Shown here piece after piece: positions 25,100 to 33,297 of a DNA stretch of 64,000 bases (position 1 is its first letter; the number at the start of each line of letters is the position of its first letter). The stretch is from Planctomycetota bacterium. GTDB taxonomy: Bacteria > Planctomycetota > B15-G4. The stretch is from positions 62,001 to 126,000 of the forward strand of contig JACKHP010000008.1 in NCBI GenBank assembly GCA_020638905.1. Direction: 5' to 3'. The notes below the pieces were generated by a model. The model searched no databases, had not been told where the DNA came from, and was given only the letters and a program-made list of their open reading frames with translations. Position numbers and translations under genes: made by a program.

Positions 25100-26041
25100 T
25101 CAGCGCCCGCGCAGGCGAGCCACGACCCGGGCCGCGAAGCGCGAGCGCAGGTGGGCCTCGCGCCGGACGTGGTCGATCCGCAGCCAGGCCAGGCAGCGCG
25201 CGCGTTGGCTCGGCGTGAGCGGGTGGGCGCGCACGACGCGGGCGAGTCCCTCGTAGAGCTTCGACAGCGGCTCGACGCCGCGGCCGCGGTAGAGGGGATG
25301 GAAGCGCGGCACGCGGACGGCCTCGGGCTCGTGGGCCTCGCGTCGCGTGGCGAGGACCTCGTCCACGTGGGTCCACGGGCCGCGCAGGCAGAGCTGCAGG
25401 GCGAGCAGCCGATCGCACCACTGGTCGATCTGCAGCAGCGGCGTCGCGAGCAGCTCCCGCCGGCGGATCATGCTGTAGATCGGGTCGAACGCGAGCCGGT
25501 CGACGCGCAGCAGGTGCAGGGTCGTCCTGAAGCGGGCGACGACGTCCGACGCGTCGACGCGTGGCCCCGTGTAGCGGTGGAAGTCGACCTTGCCGTCGTC
25601 GTCGACGAGGCGCCAGAGGGTCGTCACGCCGACCGCCCCGGGATGCGCGTCGAGGGCCTCGACGCAGCGCGACACGTACGTCGGGTGGAGCTGGTCGTCG
25701 GCGCCGATCCAGCGGAAGTACTCGCCGCGCGAGAGCTCGAACACGCGGTTGAAGTTGAGGATCTGCCCGATGTCCTCGTCGTTGCGGACGTAGCGCACCC
25801 GCGCGTCGTGCTCGGCCAGCCGGGTGGCCACGTCCCGCGTGCCGTCGGTGGACGCGTTGTCGCAGACCACGACCTCGAGCGACGCGAAGTCGGAGGCCAG
25901 GATCGACTCGAGGGCGCGGCCGAGGAAGCGCTCGCCGTTGCGCACCGGCAGCCCGAAGCTGACGCGCGGTGCGCCTTCGTCGGGAAGGCCGGGGTCGACC
26001 TCGGACCGGGTCACCGACGGGACGCTGGGGCGGGGTTTCAC
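25100..26041 (-). CDS. GT2-family glycosyltransferase
   Basis: A 313-residue cytoplasmic GT-A enzyme: VSFGLPVRNGERFLGRALES, VVVCDNASTDGTRDVATRLA (nucleotide-binding Asp), YFRWIGADDQLHPTYVSRC (the metal-binding DD) and a C-terminal Arg-rich helical region with no membrane span. The GTG at 26041 has no Shine-Dalgarno sequence. A TACACT box at 26076-26071 predicts a leader of about 22 bases. It probably adds a residue of the polysaccharide. It is transcribed toward the ligase/polymerase gene, 129 bp away, which has its own candidate promoter. Confidence 0.92.
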   Translation of the reverse strand: MKPRPSVPSVTRSEVDPGLPDEGAPRVSFGLPVRNGERFLGRALESILASDFASLEVVVCDNASTDGTRDVATRLAEHDARVRYVRNDEDIGQILNFNRVFELSRGEYFRWIGADDQLHPTYVSRCVEALDAHPGAVGVTTLWRLVDDDGKVDFHRYTGPRVDASDVVARFRTTLHLLRVDRLAFDPIYSMIRRRELLATPLLQIDQWCDRLLALQLCLRGPWTHVDEVLATRREAHEPEAVRVPRFHPLYRGRGVEPLSKLYEGLARVVRAHPLTPSQRARCLAWLRIDHVRREAHLRSRFAARVVARLRGR

Positions 26042-26070
26042 TCGGGTGTCCGGGCGGAGGGCGTCGGGGG

Positions 26071-26076
26071 AGTGTA
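26071..26076 (-). promoter_or_regulatory. -10-like box TACACT of the GT2 gene
   Basis: Minus-strand TACACT 29 bases before the GTG at 26041. Confidence 0.4.
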
Positions 26077-26125
26077 CTCGACTCCACCCGCGCCCGCCGC
26101 GCCGGACGGGCTCACCCGACGCGCG

Positions 26126-29100
26126 TCAGGGCTTGTACTCGAACGCTCCGATGTCGGGCTCGGCGCTGCCGCTCGAGTCGCCGTCGGTGGGGATGGCGGC
26201 CGTCTCGAAGTCGCCCAGCGTCGCGTCCATCTCGATGCCCTTGTCCACCGCGGGGCTGTTCGCCTTCAGCGCGAAGTCCATCGGCTCGTGCGGGTTCGAG
26301 ACCACGAAGAGCGGGTCGTTCGTGAGCAGGTTGTGGTCGTACGTCGTGCTGCCGCCGGCGTCGTTCTGGATGATCGTGTCGGGCGACGAGGCCGACGGCG
26401 CCGATCCGAGGTTGTTGCGCACGATCGTGCCGACCGCGTCGCCGGCCACGTGGACGGCTTCGAAGCCGCCCGAGTCCCCGCGGTAGAAGGTGTTGTTGAG
26501 CACCTGGTGGTTCTGCGGATTCGGGTCGCTGCCGCGCTTCGAGACCCAGACTCCGACCTCTCCACCCGACGTGAGGTCGAAGATGTTGTGCCGGGTCGTG
26601 ACGTCCGAGCCCGAGGCACGCAGCAGGATCGTCGTGGTGTCGCCGGCGCGGAACAGGTTGCGCTCGATGAGGATGTCGCGCAGACGCTCGTCCTCCTGGT
26701 CGTTCTGCGGGCCGGGGACGACGGGCCAGTTCGACGCGCCGGCGTCGAACAGGTTGTCGGCGATGACGATCTTCTCGGTGTACTTGTGGTACCCGAAGCC
26801 GGCCTTGTTCCAGTTCTGGGCGTGCAGCTTGAGCAGGTGCCGGTCGAACTTCGCGTTCTTGAAGTCGTTGTGGCAGTAGACCGAGTTGCTCGAGGCCTGG
26901 CTGCGGACGATGTGGCCGTCGACGGTGATGTGGTCGAGCGTGTTGCCGAGCATCATCGAGTAGGTGCCGTCGAAGGTCACGTGGCGCTCGGCCTGGTCCT
27001 TGAAGTTCGAGTCGACGATCGCCAGGCCACGGTGCAGCGTCTGCGGGTAGCCGTTGTTGTTCCAGTAGTCGAGGACCTGGATCACCGCCGCGTAGCCCTG
27101 CAGCGCGTCGTGGACGTTCAGGCGCAGGCAGAGCAGGTCGTGGACCGAGCCCTCCAGGGTGATCGACACGGAGCCCGATCCGGTGAGGTCGAGGTCCATG
27201 ATGCGCCAGTCGTCGCAGTCGGGGCCGGGTCCGTCCGAGAGCCGGATGAAGTGGTCGGACATCGTGAACTTCGGGCGCGCGCCGGTGCCGTAGGCGCCGA
27301 TGGTGACCGGTCCCGGCTCGTTCTTGTTGGCGCCGCCGCCCGTCCACGACTCGCCGCGGCGGAAGAGCACCCGCTTGCCGGTGTGCACGTAGCCCATGGC
27401 GGTGTCGTAGCTGGTGGTCGTCACCTGCTGCGCCCCGGCCGGGGCGCCCGAGAAGTCGCCCGTGCGCGAGATGCAGATCGTCTTCGTCCCGGCGTAGACG
27501 ACGTCGGGGTCGAGGACGGTGATCGCGACCTGGTCCTGGCCGGCGTTGCCGTCGGCGTCGGTCACGTCGAGGGTCACGGTGTAGGTGCCCGGGGTCTCGA
27601 ACACGTGACCGGCGATCGGGCTGCGGTCGGAGTTGCGGCTCATGCCGTCGGTGCCCCACGTCCCGCTGCCGACGTCGCCGTAGTTCCACGAGTACTCGAG
27701 TTCGTGGAACGGACGGGCGACGCCCTCGGCCGTCGAGCCGCTGCCGTCGAACAGGACGGAGAGCGGAGCCACGCCCGACGTGCGCGTCGGCGCGATGGAC
27801 GCGGTCACCGACGAGCTGCTGGCCTGGGTCACCGTGAAGGACACGGGGACGTTGACCGAGTCGATCGACGGCGCGCTGAACGTGATCGCGCCGGTGTGCC
27901 CACCGACGCCCGCGCCGGTCGTGCTCACGGAGACCGTCACGTTCTTCGACTGTCCCGCGGCGAGGCTGCCGGAGGTCGGCGAGACGCTCAGCCAGCTCTT
28001 GTTGTCGGTGGCCGACCACGAGAGCGTGCCGCCGCCGTCGTTCATGATCGACACGACCTGCGAGGACGGATCACCACCGCCCTCCGTCGCGTTGAACGAG
28101 AGGCTGCCGGGCGAGACGGCGATCACCGGCGGGGGCTCGGAGACCACCAGCATGATCGCGAGCGACTCGGACGGGTTGGCCGCCTCGGGCGACGCGAAGG
28201 TGAGCATCTCGTGGTACGTGCCCGCCGGCAGGCCCGTCACGTGGACGGACACCGACAGCGTGTCGGACTGCGACGCGCCGAGCGAGCCGGACGTGGAGCT
28301 GGCGGTGATCCAGGCCGCGGACGGCGTCGCCGTCCAGTCGAGCAGGCCGCCGCCTTCGTTCGAGACGGTGACGGTCCTCGACGCGGGATCGGCGCCGCCC
28401 TCCACCGCGATGAACGAGATCGAGAGCGGGTCGATCGAGAGCACCGGGTCGGGCTCGACCGTCGGATCCGTCGTGGCCGACTCCTCGTTCGACGGGGGAG
28501 TCTCCTCGCCGTCGACGGTGGCGGTCGCCACGCCGTAGACCGTGAAGTCCGCCGGCAGGTCCTCGAGCGAGAACTGGCTCACGGCGCAGGCGAACGGGGC
28601 ACCCGTCTCGGGAGTGACGTCGGGCTGCGACGAGATGTACAGCGTGTAGCCCTCGGCGCCCTCCACGTCGGTCCAGTCGAAGCTGACGTAGCCGTCACCG
28701 CCCACCGGGGCGAGCATCTCGGGCGACGGGATGAAGGTGATCGTCTCGAAGTAGTCGGGGTCGATGTCCTCGATCTTGGAGACCAGGCCGTCGATGGCCG
28801 ACTGGTTGATGTCGAGGCGCTTGGTCCACTTCTGGATGGCCTTCTCGGCCTTGGCGATCTTGGCCTCGGCCGCGGCGATCGCGGCCGCCTTGGCATCCTG
28901 TTCCTCGTTGGTGGTCTCGGGCAGGGCCTGCGCCGCCGCCAGCTCGGCCTGGGCGTCCAGCAGCGCCGCCTCGGACTCGGAGATCTTCTCCTCGATCGTC
29001 GCCTGCTTGGCTTCCTTCTTGTCGAGCTGCTTCTGGAGCCGGCCGAGCTTCTCGATCTGCCCCTGGGTGAGCGGGCCCGTGATCGCCTCGACCTCGTTGC

Positions 29101-30070
29101 TCTGATCCGACACGTCGGTGCCGAACGTGGCCGTCAGCACCGCGTAGACCTGCTGTTCGTCGGCCAGTCCGGTGAGCACGTACAGGTCGTCGTCCACGTC
29201 GATCACGTTGCCGACGCCCGCGGTCACCCCGGGATGCTGCGTCCACGTGAGCGAGTAGCCGGACGCGCCGTCGACCGGCGTCCAGTAGAAGAGCAGGTCC
29301 TGCTCCTCGAGGTTCATGACGGCCAGGTTCGGGACGCTCCCGTCGAACGAGGCGAAGAACTGCTGGTCGATGTCGGCCACGAGCGCGTGCAGGTCGGACA
29401 GCCGGTCGTGCAGCTTGTCGACGCTCGCGACCCGCTTCTCGAGCTTGGCCTCGGCCTTGGCGAGCTGGTGCGTGGCGGACTTCACCGCCTTGGCCTTGAT
29501 GGCCAGCTCCTTCACCGTCGAGGCGGGGAGCGCGAGCGCGGCCTCGAGGGCGGCCTGCGCGGCGGCGACCGCGTCCTGCGCGGCGACGACCTTGCCGTCG
29601 GCCTTCTCGCAGCGCTTCTGGATGCTCTTGGCGCGCTTGCCGATCTTGTTCAGCTTGCCCATCTGACCGTCGTCGAGCGCCCCGAGGCCGTCGCCCCGGT
29701 CGATGTCGCGCGAGCCGAGGCCCGCGTCGGCGATGCGTGCGCCGTCGGCCAGCAGCACGGGCGAGCGCAGCGGCTCGCACGCCGGCGCCTCGGTCTCGGC
29801 GACCTCGGGGGCGATGCCCGCGCCGAGGTCCATGCGCACGTCCGCGTCGGGCCGCGACAGGGCCTTCGCGACGGGGACCTCGTGCGTCTCCTGCTGCTCC
29901 CCCGGTTGGATCGTCGCGACGACGCCCGCCAGCGCCACCAGGACACCGGCGAGGATCGCCATCAAGCCCGCTCGCGGTGCGCCCCCGCGTCCCCTCTGAC
30001 GCGTTCGAGCCGTGGCGGGCTGGGTATTGGTGCCATCGGGATTTCGGTCGTCAGCGCGGAGCTTGGTCAT
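26126..30070 (-). CDS. Large secreted coiled-coil / FN3 / BACON / PKD / beta-helix protein
   Basis: A 1314-residue protein, the longest in the window. A membrane anchor or signal lies at 35-54. A module of coiled coil (about 135-240) plus FN3-like domain (245-325; WTPVDGASGYSL) is repeated as coiled coil (327-440) plus FN3-like domain (445-535; WTDVEGAEGYTL). Two BACON-like domains follow at about 540-645 and 647-755 (both with SLSF or SISF, GGG-L-W and TSGSL), then a PKD domain (757-852; GHVFETPGTYTVTLDVTD) and a right-handed parallel beta-helix (about 855-1300) with the DIGAFEYKP ending seen in many pectate-lyase-like proteins. Polysaccharide binding or cleavage on the cell surface fits the sequence and the context. 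Acidic, Thr/Ser-rich composition differs from its neighbours. Start ATG 30070 has no ribosome binding site; a C10 tract precedes it. Confidence 0.88.
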   Translation of the reverse strand: MTKLRADDRNPDGTNTQPATARTRQRGRGGAPRAGLMAILAGVLVALAGVVATIQPGEQQETHEVPVAKALSRPDADVRMDLGAGIAPEVAETEAPACEPLRSPVLLADGARIADAGLGSRDIDRGDGLGALDDGQMGKLNKIGKRAKSIQKRCEKADGKVVAAQDAVAAAQAALEAALALPASTVKELAIKAKAVKSATHQLAKAEAKLEKRVASVDKLHDRLSDLHALVADIDQQFFASFDGSVPNLAVMNLEEQDLLFYWTPVDGASGYSLTWTQHPGVTAGVGNVIDVDDDLYVLTGLADEQQVYAVLTATFGTDVSDQSNEVEAITGPLTQGQIEKLGRLQKQLDKKEAKQATIEEKISESEAALLDAQAELAAAQALPETTNEEQDAKAAAIAAAEAKIAKAEKAIQKWTKRLDINQSAIDGLVSKIEDIDPDYFETITFIPSPEMLAPVGGDGYVSFDWTDVEGAEGYTLYISSQPDVTPETGAPFACAVSQFSLEDLPADFTVYGVATATVDGEETPPSNEESATTDPTVEPDPVLSIDPLSISFIAVEGGADPASRTVTVSNEGGGLLDWTATPSAAWITASSTSGSLGASQSDTLSVSVHVTGLPAGTYHEMLTFASPEAANPSESLAIMLVVSEPPPVIAVSPGSLSFNATEGGGDPSSQVVSIMNDGGGTLSWSATDNKSWLSVSPTSGSLAAGQSKNVTVSVSTTGAGVGGHTGAITFSAPSIDSVNVPVSFTVTQASSSSVTASIAPTRTSGVAPLSVLFDGSGSTAEGVARPFHELEYSWNYGDVGSGTWGTDGMSRNSDRSPIAGHVFETPGTYTVTLDVTDADGNAGQDQVAITVLDPDVVYAGTKTICISRTGDFSGAPAGAQQVTTTSYDTAMGYVHTGKRVLFRRGESWTGGGANKNEPGPVTIGAYGTGARPKFTMSDHFIRLSDGPGPDCDDWRIMDLDLTGSGSVSITLEGSVHDLLCLRLNVHDALQGYAAVIQVLDYWNNNGYPQTLHRGLAIVDSNFKDQAERHVTFDGTYSMMLGNTLDHITVDGHIVRSQASSNSVYCHNDFKNAKFDRHLLKLHAQNWNKAGFGYHKYTEKIVIADNLFDAGASNWPVVPGPQNDQEDERLRDILIERNLFRAGDTTTILLRASGSDVTTRHNIFDLTSGGEVGVWVSKRGSDPNPQNHQVLNNTFYRGDSGGFEAVHVAGDAVGTIVRNNLGSAPSASSPDTIIQNDAGGSTTYDHNLLTNDPLFVVSNPHEPMDFALKANSPAVDKGIEMDATLGDFETAAIPTDGDSSGSAEPDIGAFEYKP

Positions 30071-30088
30071 GGGAGTCGGGGCCGATTC

Positions 30089-30098
30089 GGGGGGGGGG
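30089..30098 (-). repeat. Homopolymer tract of ten (C10 in the mRNA sense)
   Basis: Ten consecutive G on the plus strand, 19 bases upstream of the ATG of the beta-helix protein and just downstream of the TAGTCT box. Its length makes replication slippage plausible. Confidence 0.8.
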
Positions 30099-30105
30099 AT
30101 CGCCG

Positions 30106-30111
30106 AGACTA
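30106..30111 (-). promoter_or_regulatory. -10-like box TAGTCT of the beta-helix gene
   Basis: Minus-strand TAGTCT 36 bases before the ATG at 30070. The rest of the 279-bp gap up to 30349 is GC-rich with short inverted repeats (for example CCGCG/CGCGG around 30287) and no open frame I can support. Confidence 0.3.
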
Positions 30112-30349
30112 GTGGTGTGCGCGGGCAGGAACACCTGTCGACTTCGTCGGTGACCGCCCCGGCACCAGCACCGGTTTCCTCTTCGTGTTTCGCGACGGAC
30201 GTCCTGCGTGTGTCCGAGCGCCTCCTGCAAGACCCTCCCGATCGGGGATGGGAGGGGGAGACTTGAGGACGACCGGGGCCCGCCGCGGTTTCGCGGTCGG
30301 TCCGTGGGCCCGCGGCCCGCTCGGCCGGGTTCCCGGGCGGCGCGCGGGG

Positions 30350-31252
30350 TCACCGAGCGGTCCCGTCGGCGGGTCGGTCGACCCACGACAGGGGACGGTC
30401 CCGCACCTGCGTCTTCCAGCCGTCACAGGTGAGCTCGACCCCGAGCTGCTGACCGAGCCGGGCCAGGTCGGCGTCGAGGCGGGCGACGAACCGGGCCCGC
30501 AGGTGCGCCGGGATCTCGGGCTTGCGGCGCATCTTCCAGGGCGACTTGAGCACGTCGCGCCAGCCCGCCGGGAGCGCGTCCTTGAGCGCGCGTACGGGAC
30601 CGATCGCGAGCAGACGCTCGCGCAGCGCGCTCTTGCGCAGACGCTCCGAGGAGACGTTCTGCGCCTCGAGCTCCGTGTTCCAGGCGACGGGTTCCGGGGA
30701 CGGGTCGCCGAGGAACGCGCACACCTCGCGCAGCACGTCGTCCGGGTGGGCGAGCATGCGCTCGAACGCCAGCGGGAGCACGCGTTCGGTCCCCCAGGCC
30801 GCGAGGTACGGCTCGAGCTGGCGTGCGTACTCGCTGTAGGCCACGAAACGCTCGTGCCGCTCGAGGGCGCGCACGAAGCCCGGCTCGACCTCGCGCTGGC
30901 TCCACTCGTGCTGGTACTGCGAGACGATGCGCGAGAGCGGATCGCGCATGACGTAGACCAGCCGCGCCTCGGGCACGTGCGCGTGCAGCCGCTCGGCGGC
31001 CCGCGGGTGCGTCGGGAGCTTCGTGTAGTGCGTGCTCGACTCGCCGCACAACTGGTCGGGACGCGCTCCGTCGAAGAGCGCGCGGTACCAGTCGAGGCCA
31101 CGCGCCCACTGCGCGTCGTCGCTGAAGAAGTTCGGCTCCTTGGGCGTGCTCATGAACACGCCGCTGCGCAGGGCGAGCTGCTCGTGGAGCGTGCTCGTCC
31201 CGCACTTCATCGCGCCGAGGATCACGAAGTCGGGCAGGCGGCCCACGCTCAT
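30350..31252 (-). CDS. PAPS-dependent sulfotransferase
   Basis: A 300-residue sulfotransferase. The 5'-phosphosulfate loop is DFVILGAMKCGTSTLHEQL (residues about 7-25), and the 3'-phosphate-binding region is YVMRDPLSRIVSQYQHEWSQ (about 95-115) with the usual Arg and Ser. FFSDDAQWARGLDWYRALF and CGESSTHYTKLP match heparan-type and bacterial carbohydrate sulfotransferases. It would transfer sulfate from PAPS to a sugar hydroxyl, which suggests a sulfated exopolysaccharide. Its ATG overlaps the TGA of the preceding GT2 gene (ATGA), and a GGAGG motif sits just upstream, so translation is coupled. Last gene of a tight three-gene unit (deacetylase, GT2, sulfotransferase). Confidence 0.92.
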   Translation of the reverse strand: MSVGRLPDFVILGAMKCGTSTLHEQLALRSGVFMSTPKEPNFFSDDAQWARGLDWYRALFDGARPDQLCGESSTHYTKLPTHPRAAERLHAHVPEARLVYVMRDPLSRIVSQYQHEWSQREVEPGFVRALERHERFVAYSEYARQLEPYLAAWGTERVLPLAFERMLAHPDDVLREVCAFLGDPSPEPVAWNTELEAQNVSSERLRKSALRERLLAIGPVRALKDALPAGWRDVLKSPWKMRRKPEIPAHLRARFVARLDADLARLGQQLGVELTCDGWKTQVRDRPLSWVDRPADGTAR

Positions 31253-32208
31253 CCCCTCCAGGTGTCGAACAGCTCGTGCTCGACGGTGTGCGGCCGCTTC
31301 GTGCGCAGGACCTCGCGCACCCAGGCGAGCGCGCGACCGAGGGTCCACATGAGGTTCGCGAGCAGCAGCCAGGGCGTCCCGAGGCGCTTGCGGTAGTAGC
31401 GCGCGCGGGCGGCGTACCAGTACCGCGGCCCGCGCTTGCGCGCCGCGGCCAGCGCCTTGACCGGCGACGTCCCGCCGCGCAGGTGGACGACGTGCGCGCG
31501 CGGTTCGTGGCGCAGCCGCCAGCCGGCGCGACGCGCCGAGCGGCAGTAGTCGGCGTCCTCGAAGAACATGAAGAAGCCCTCGTCGAGCGGGCCCACGCGT
31601 TCGAGCACGGCGCGCCGCACGAGCACCGCGGCGAAGCTCATCCACTCGGGTTCGCAGGGCTCGTCGCCGACCGGCAGCGGGACGTCCCAGCGCGCGAGCA
31701 GGCGGCGCACGAGGCCGGTGCGCGAGCCGCGGATGAGCTCGCTGAACGGCGTGAACTGGCGGAAGCAGCTGGTCTGCGCCTCGCCGTCGGGCCACTCGAG
31801 GCGCGGTCCGACGAGTCCCACGTCGGGGGACGAATCGAGCGCGGCGCGCAACGCGGCGAGGGCGCCCGGGCGCACGAGCGTGTCGCTGTTCAGCAGCAGG
31901 TACGCGTCGGCGTCGACCGCGGCGATGCCCACGTTGTTGCCCGCCGAGAAGCCCCCGTTCACGGGACTCTCGACGAACCGCACCGCGGACCACGCGCGCT
32001 GGGCGAGGGCCGCGCGCAACGTCTCGGCGCTGCCGTCGGCGCTCGCGTTGTCGACCACGACCGCCACGTCGCGCCCGGGATCGAGCTCGGGCACGAGCGT
32101 CTCGAGGCAATCGAGCACGAGCGCCGGCGTGCGGTAGTGGACGATCACCACCGCGGTGCGCGCGCGTGCGTCGTCCGGCGCGGCCTGGCTGCCCGGGAAC
32201 GCGTTCAT
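31249..32208 (-). CDS. GT2-family glycosyltransferase (rhamnosyltransferase-like)
   Basis: A 319-residue GT-A enzyme with AVVIVHYRTPALVLDCLETL, VAVVVDNASADGSAETLR (UDP/dTDP-binding Asp), PVNGGFSAGNNVGIAAVDAD and LLLNSDTLVRPGALAAL (metal-binding SD), EWMSFAAVLVRRAVLERVG and LDEGFFMFFEDADYCRSARR (the ED motif). This pattern is typical of rhamnosyltransferases of the WbbL type, though the donor is not certain. One C-terminal hydrophobic segment (about 275-292). Both ends overlap neighbours by ATGA, so it is translationally coupled to the deacetylase before it and the sulfotransferase after it. Confidence 0.92.
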   Translation of the reverse strand: MNAFPGSQAAPDDARARTAVVIVHYRTPALVLDCLETLVPELDPGRDVAVVVDNASADGSAETLRAALAQRAWSAVRFVESPVNGGFSAGNNVGIAAVDADAYLLLNSDTLVRPGALAALRAALDSSPDVGLVGPRLEWPDGEAQTSCFRQFTPFSELIRGSRTGLVRRLLARWDVPLPVGDEPCEPEWMSFAAVLVRRAVLERVGPLDEGFFMFFEDADYCRSARRAGWRLRHEPRAHVVHLRGGTSPVKALAAARKRGPRYWYAARARYYRKRLGTPWLLLANLMWTLGRALAWVREVLRTKRPHTVEHELFDTWRG

Positions 32209-33224
32209 CGGACGCCCGGCTGCCGCCCCGAGAGCCGCCACAGCAGGCGCGCGTCGGAGAAGGTGCCGCGGCGGGACGCGACGTGCGCGCCCTGCAGGTC
32301 GAAGCGCCGCAGGTCGAACGGGTCGGCACCGGGTCGGTTGCGTCCGGGACGGGTCGTGACCGCCTGGGCGTAGCCGGCCTCGGCCACCGCCTCGCGCGTG
32401 CGCGCGTCGCGGTCGCCGTTCGGGTAGCAGAACGAGCGTACCGGCGCGTCGAGCCGCCGCTCGAGGACGTCGCGCGAGCCGGCGACCTCGTCGGCGAGTC
32501 GCGCATCGTCGCAGCGCGGCAGCAGCGGGTGCGTGACCGAGTGCGAGCCGATCTCGTGTCCGGCGGCGGACAGCGCGCGCAGGTCGTCCCAGGTCATCAT
32601 GCCGTCCCACGCCGGACGGGCCGGGCCGCCGAGCGCTTGCTCGAGGGCCTCGATCCACGCGTCGCGTCGCGCGTCGTCGACCTCCTTCGCGCGCAGCACG
32701 AGGCGCCGCACGCGCCGCGCGGCGTCGGCACCGTCGTCCGGCAGGTCGGCGCCGGGCAGCGCGTCGAGCGCGCGCGGGTCGGTGGCCAGCGCCGCGAGCG
32801 CGGCGAAGCCGAGCCGGTCGTGCCACAGCGCGCCGCCGTCGTCGACCGCCGCGCACGGGACGAAGAACGTCGCGCGCACGCCCGCGCGCTCCAGCAGCGG
32901 AGCCGCGTGGAGGCGGTTGTCGAGCTGTCCGTCGTCGAAGGTCACCGCCAGGAACGGTCGCGCGGGCCGCTCGCCCGCGCGCCAGCGGGCCGTCGTCGCG
33001 TCGAGCGTGTCGCAGGTGTAGCGCTCCGCGAAGAACGCCAGGAAGCGGCCGAGCTCGTCCGGCGTGACCACGAGCCCCGGCAGCGGGTACGCGTCACGCT
33101 GCTCGGGCGGCAGCACACGGTGGAACGTGACCACGGTGAGCGCGTCGGGATCGGGACGGGTCGCACCCACCTGCGCCAGCGTGCGCGCGGCCACGTCGCG
33201 GAGCAGCGGCTTCCAGGCGATCAT
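32205..33224 (-). CDS. Polysaccharide deacetylase (NodB-like, CE4)
   Basis: A 339-residue CE4 enzyme. Motif 1 is TFDDG (T95-G99) and supplies the catalytic and metal-binding Asp; motif 2 is SHSVTHP with two metal-binding His; SFCYPNGDRD matches motif 3 (R-x-P-x-G) loosely. No signal peptide is present, so it may act in the cytoplasm on a lipid-linked sugar, as some exopolysaccharide deacetylases do. An opening VVTFHRVLPPEQRDAYPLPG is common in such loci. ATG 33224 is chosen; upstream in-frame starts would add 13 Arg-rich residues. Its TGA overlaps the next ATG. It follows the flippase gene by 73 bases. Confidence 0.92.
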   Translation of the reverse strand: MIAWKPLLRDVAARTLAQVGATRPDPDALTVVTFHRVLPPEQRDAYPLPGLVVTPDELGRFLAFFAERYTCDTLDATTARWRAGERPARPFLAVTFDDGQLDNRLHAAPLLERAGVRATFFVPCAAVDDGGALWHDRLGFAALAALATDPRALDALPGADLPDDGADAARRVRRLVLRAKEVDDARRDAWIEALEQALGGPARPAWDGMMTWDDLRALSAAGHEIGSHSVTHPLLPRCDDARLADEVAGSRDVLERRLDAPVRSFCYPNGDRDARTREAVAEAGYAQAVTTRPGRNRPGADPFDLRRFDLQGAHVASRRGTFSDARLLWRLSGRQPGVR

Positions 33225-33297
33225 CCTCGGTTCGGACCTCTGTGCAGCGCGACAGCGTGACACGGGTGCGACGGGCGGACAAGCCGCGCGGCGTGCG

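Noticed and set aside
23756..30112. Very long open frame on the plus strand opposite the ligase, GT2 and beta-helix genes
   Set aside because: Its product is Arg/Gly/Val/Asp-rich with no domain and lies antisense to three well-supported genes. Long antisense frames are expected at this G+C content. The same holds for opposite-strand frames at 328-3987, 8921-11422 and 60479-62620.
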